NCBI GenBank assembly: GCA_030696345.1
Contig: JAUYSK010000027.1
Location: 124,001 to 188,000, forward strand
Source of the DNA: Azonexus sp.
Lineage (GTDB): Bacteria; Pseudomonadota; Gammaproteobacteria; Burkholderiales; Rhodocyclaceae
DNA: 64,000 nucleotides
Direction: 5' to 3'
The position numbers and the translations under genes were made by a program. The notes below the pieces were generated by a model. That model made no database searches and was not told where the DNA came from. It saw only the letters and a program-made list of their open reading frames with translations. This document shows, piece after piece, positions 62,959 to 64,000 of this stretch (its first letter is position 1; each line of letters begins with the position of its first letter).

Positions 62959-63846
62959 ATGCGCCCATCCCTGACTCACCTGCTCTCGGCAACAGTCCTG
63001 CTGGCCTTGCTCAGCGGCTGTGCCACGCGCGGCATTCCGCCGGCGACCGTGACTGGCGAGCAACCGGCCGCCCGGGCCTTGCTGGAAAAATCGGCCGAGG
63101 CGCACGGGTTGGCGGCGTTTCGCCAGATCAACGATATCAGTGTCAGCTACGCAGGCGAATGGTACGGGCTGGTGAGTCTCCTGCAGCCAACCCTGACTGA
63201 TGCCAACTTTCGACAAGGCTCTCAGGAAAGACTGATACTGAAGAATCCACCGCTCGTCAGCCAGCACCATCTAGGCCCGATGGGCAGCAAGCAGGTGATT
63301 CGCAGCGTTGATGGCGTGCAGGTGTTTTACGAAGGTGTTGCCGCCAGCGACCGCGATGTGCTGGCCGCGGCGGCGCTGGTGGCCGATGGCTATCGGATGT
63401 TCCTGACGGGCCCTTTTTACTTTCTTGAAGGCAACCTTAGCCTTGAACCGGCCGAAGGCGAAGTCGTCAATGACCGCGATTGCGCAACCATCGTTGCCGT
63501 GCGGCGTCCGGGCCACGGGCTATCCAAGGAAGACCGCTACCAGCTTTTCATCGACCGCGAAAACCACTTGCTGCGGCGCGTCCGGTTCACCATGGAAGGC
63601 ATGGAATCGACCCAGGGCGCGATTGCCGAAGTTGATTTCTTCGACCACCAGAAAATCGCCGGCGTCACCTGGCCGACCCGTTTCTACGAACGCCTGATCA
63701 AGCCCATCCCCAACCTGCCGGTGCATGACTGGCGGCTGACTGGTCTGGATGTCAATCGCGGGCTGAACGCCACCGAGATCAACGGCAAGGCCTTCGCCGG
63801 AAACGCGGCGCCGCCGGCGCGAGCGCTGGAAAACAGCAAAAACTGA
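62959..63846 (+). CDS. Lipoprotein of unknown function, LolA/LppX-like size
   Basis: A 295-residue lipoprotein with lipobox LALLSGC near residue 21. The mature part begins with a helix (ARALLEKSAEAHGLAAFRQINDISVSYAGEWYG), followed by alternating beta strands (QVIRSVDGVQVFYEG, RYQLFIDRENHLLRRVRFTMEGMESTQGAIAEVDFFDHQKIAGVTWPTRFYERL). This half-barrel layout resembles outer-membrane lipoprotein-sorting or lipid-binding folds, but I cannot assign a family with certainty. It is a single plus-strand gene. Confidence 0.75.
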   Translation: MRPSLTHLLSATVLLALLSGCATRGIPPATVTGEQPAARALLEKSAEAHGLAAFRQINDISVSYAGEWYGLVSLLQPTLTDANFRQGSQERLILKNPPLVSQHHLGPMGSKQVIRSVDGVQVFYEGVAASDRDVLAAAALVADGYRMFLTGPFYFLEGNLSLEPAEGEVVNDRDCATIVAVRRPGHGLSKEDRYQLFIDRENHLLRRVRFTMEGMESTQGAIAEVDFFDHQKIAGVTWPTRFYERLIKPIPNLPVHDWRLTGLDVNRGLNATEINGKAFAGNAAPPARALENSKN

Positions 63847-63866
63847 TCCCGTCTGACGGCCAGCGC

Positions 63867-64000
63867 TTAACGCGTGTCGTCGACAATCTGGATCATTCTT
63901 TCTTCCATCTCCGCAGCCAGTCGGGGCAATTCGGGATGCGGGGCCAGCCCCGCCAGTATCGGCTCCGGCCGAAGGATCCCGATCTTGGTCGCGCCATTTT
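63867..64000 (-). CDS. Partial gene, C-terminal end only
   Basis: The minus strand from the window edge is open and ends in a TAA at 63867, encoding a C-terminus of about 44 residues: GILRPEPILAGLAPHPELPR followed by LAAEMEERMIQIVDDTR. Codon use looks normal for this genome. The rest lies outside the window and I do not recognise the protein. Confidence 0.6.
   Translation of the reverse strand, partial: NGATKIGILRPEPILAGLAPHPELPRLAAEMEERMIQIVDDTR

Overview
The window reads as chromosomal DNA of a GC-rich betaproteobacterium, most likely a member of Rhodocyclales (Dechloromonas/Azonexus-like). This is inferred from the character of the proteins (rnf cluster, FbpABC iron uptake, PEP-CTERM surface proteins, many c-di-GMP proteins); no search was run. 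Coding density is high, with many 1-4 bp stop/start overlaps. I see no rRNA, tRNA, prophage, intact insertion sequence or CRISPR array.

Layout. 1-1.1 kb: rpsF-priB-rpsR ribosomal operon (minus), with priB apparently starting at CTG. 1.1-7.1 kb: a minus-strand run etfB-etfA-CbiM-like-FimV-like-acyl-CoA dehydrogenase, facing a divergent TetR gene with palindromic operators. 7.8-12.7 kb: ppx followed by an MCE-type lipid transport operon (STAS-MlaE, MlaF, MlaD, auxiliary lipoprotein). 12.9-16.9 kb: acuI, a REC/degenerate-GGDEF protein and prpE, a propionate/acrylate activation unit with a likely c-di-GMP receptor in the middle. 17.0-22.2 kb: NlpC/P60 hydrolase and an FbpABC ferric-iron transporter whose three genes are split over two strands, with Fur-like boxes at fbpA. 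22.2-26.2 kb: aat and bpt (N-degron transferases), an MliC-YbaY fusion, a small secreted protein, a CapA-like protein and a MaoC dehydratase. 26.2-31.4 kb: tolC-macA-macB efflux operon ending in a YceB-like protein. 31.6-36.8 kb: a small hypothetical gene, glycerol catabolism (lipoprotein-glpK-glpD) and azlCD. 37.0-38.4 kb: a PEP-CTERM-type protein and a 655-bp gene-free stretch rich in repeats. 38.4-44.8 kb: pyrD and rnfABCDGE. 44.8-52.7 kb: an RlmN-like radical SAM protein, a c-di-GMP/peroxidase operon, then nth-FIST-DUF1841. 52.8-64 kb: a FecR-like protein, two more PEP-CTERM proteins, an ODP-type metallo-beta-lactamase-fold protein, a zinc-ribbon protein, a 1889-residue alpha-2-macroglobulin, a decayed higBA toxin-antitoxin pair, lipoproteins and a partial gene at the edge.

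The most interesting points are the REC/degenerate-GGDEF protein that keeps its I-site inside the acuI-prpE unit, the four-cysteine cluster in the regulatory domain of FbpC, -24/-12 (sigma-54-like) promoters upstream of two PEP-CTERM genes, a hairpin that would hide the ribosome-binding site of the ankyrin gene behind fbpA, and a tandem/inverted repeat island at about 38.05-38.24 kb.
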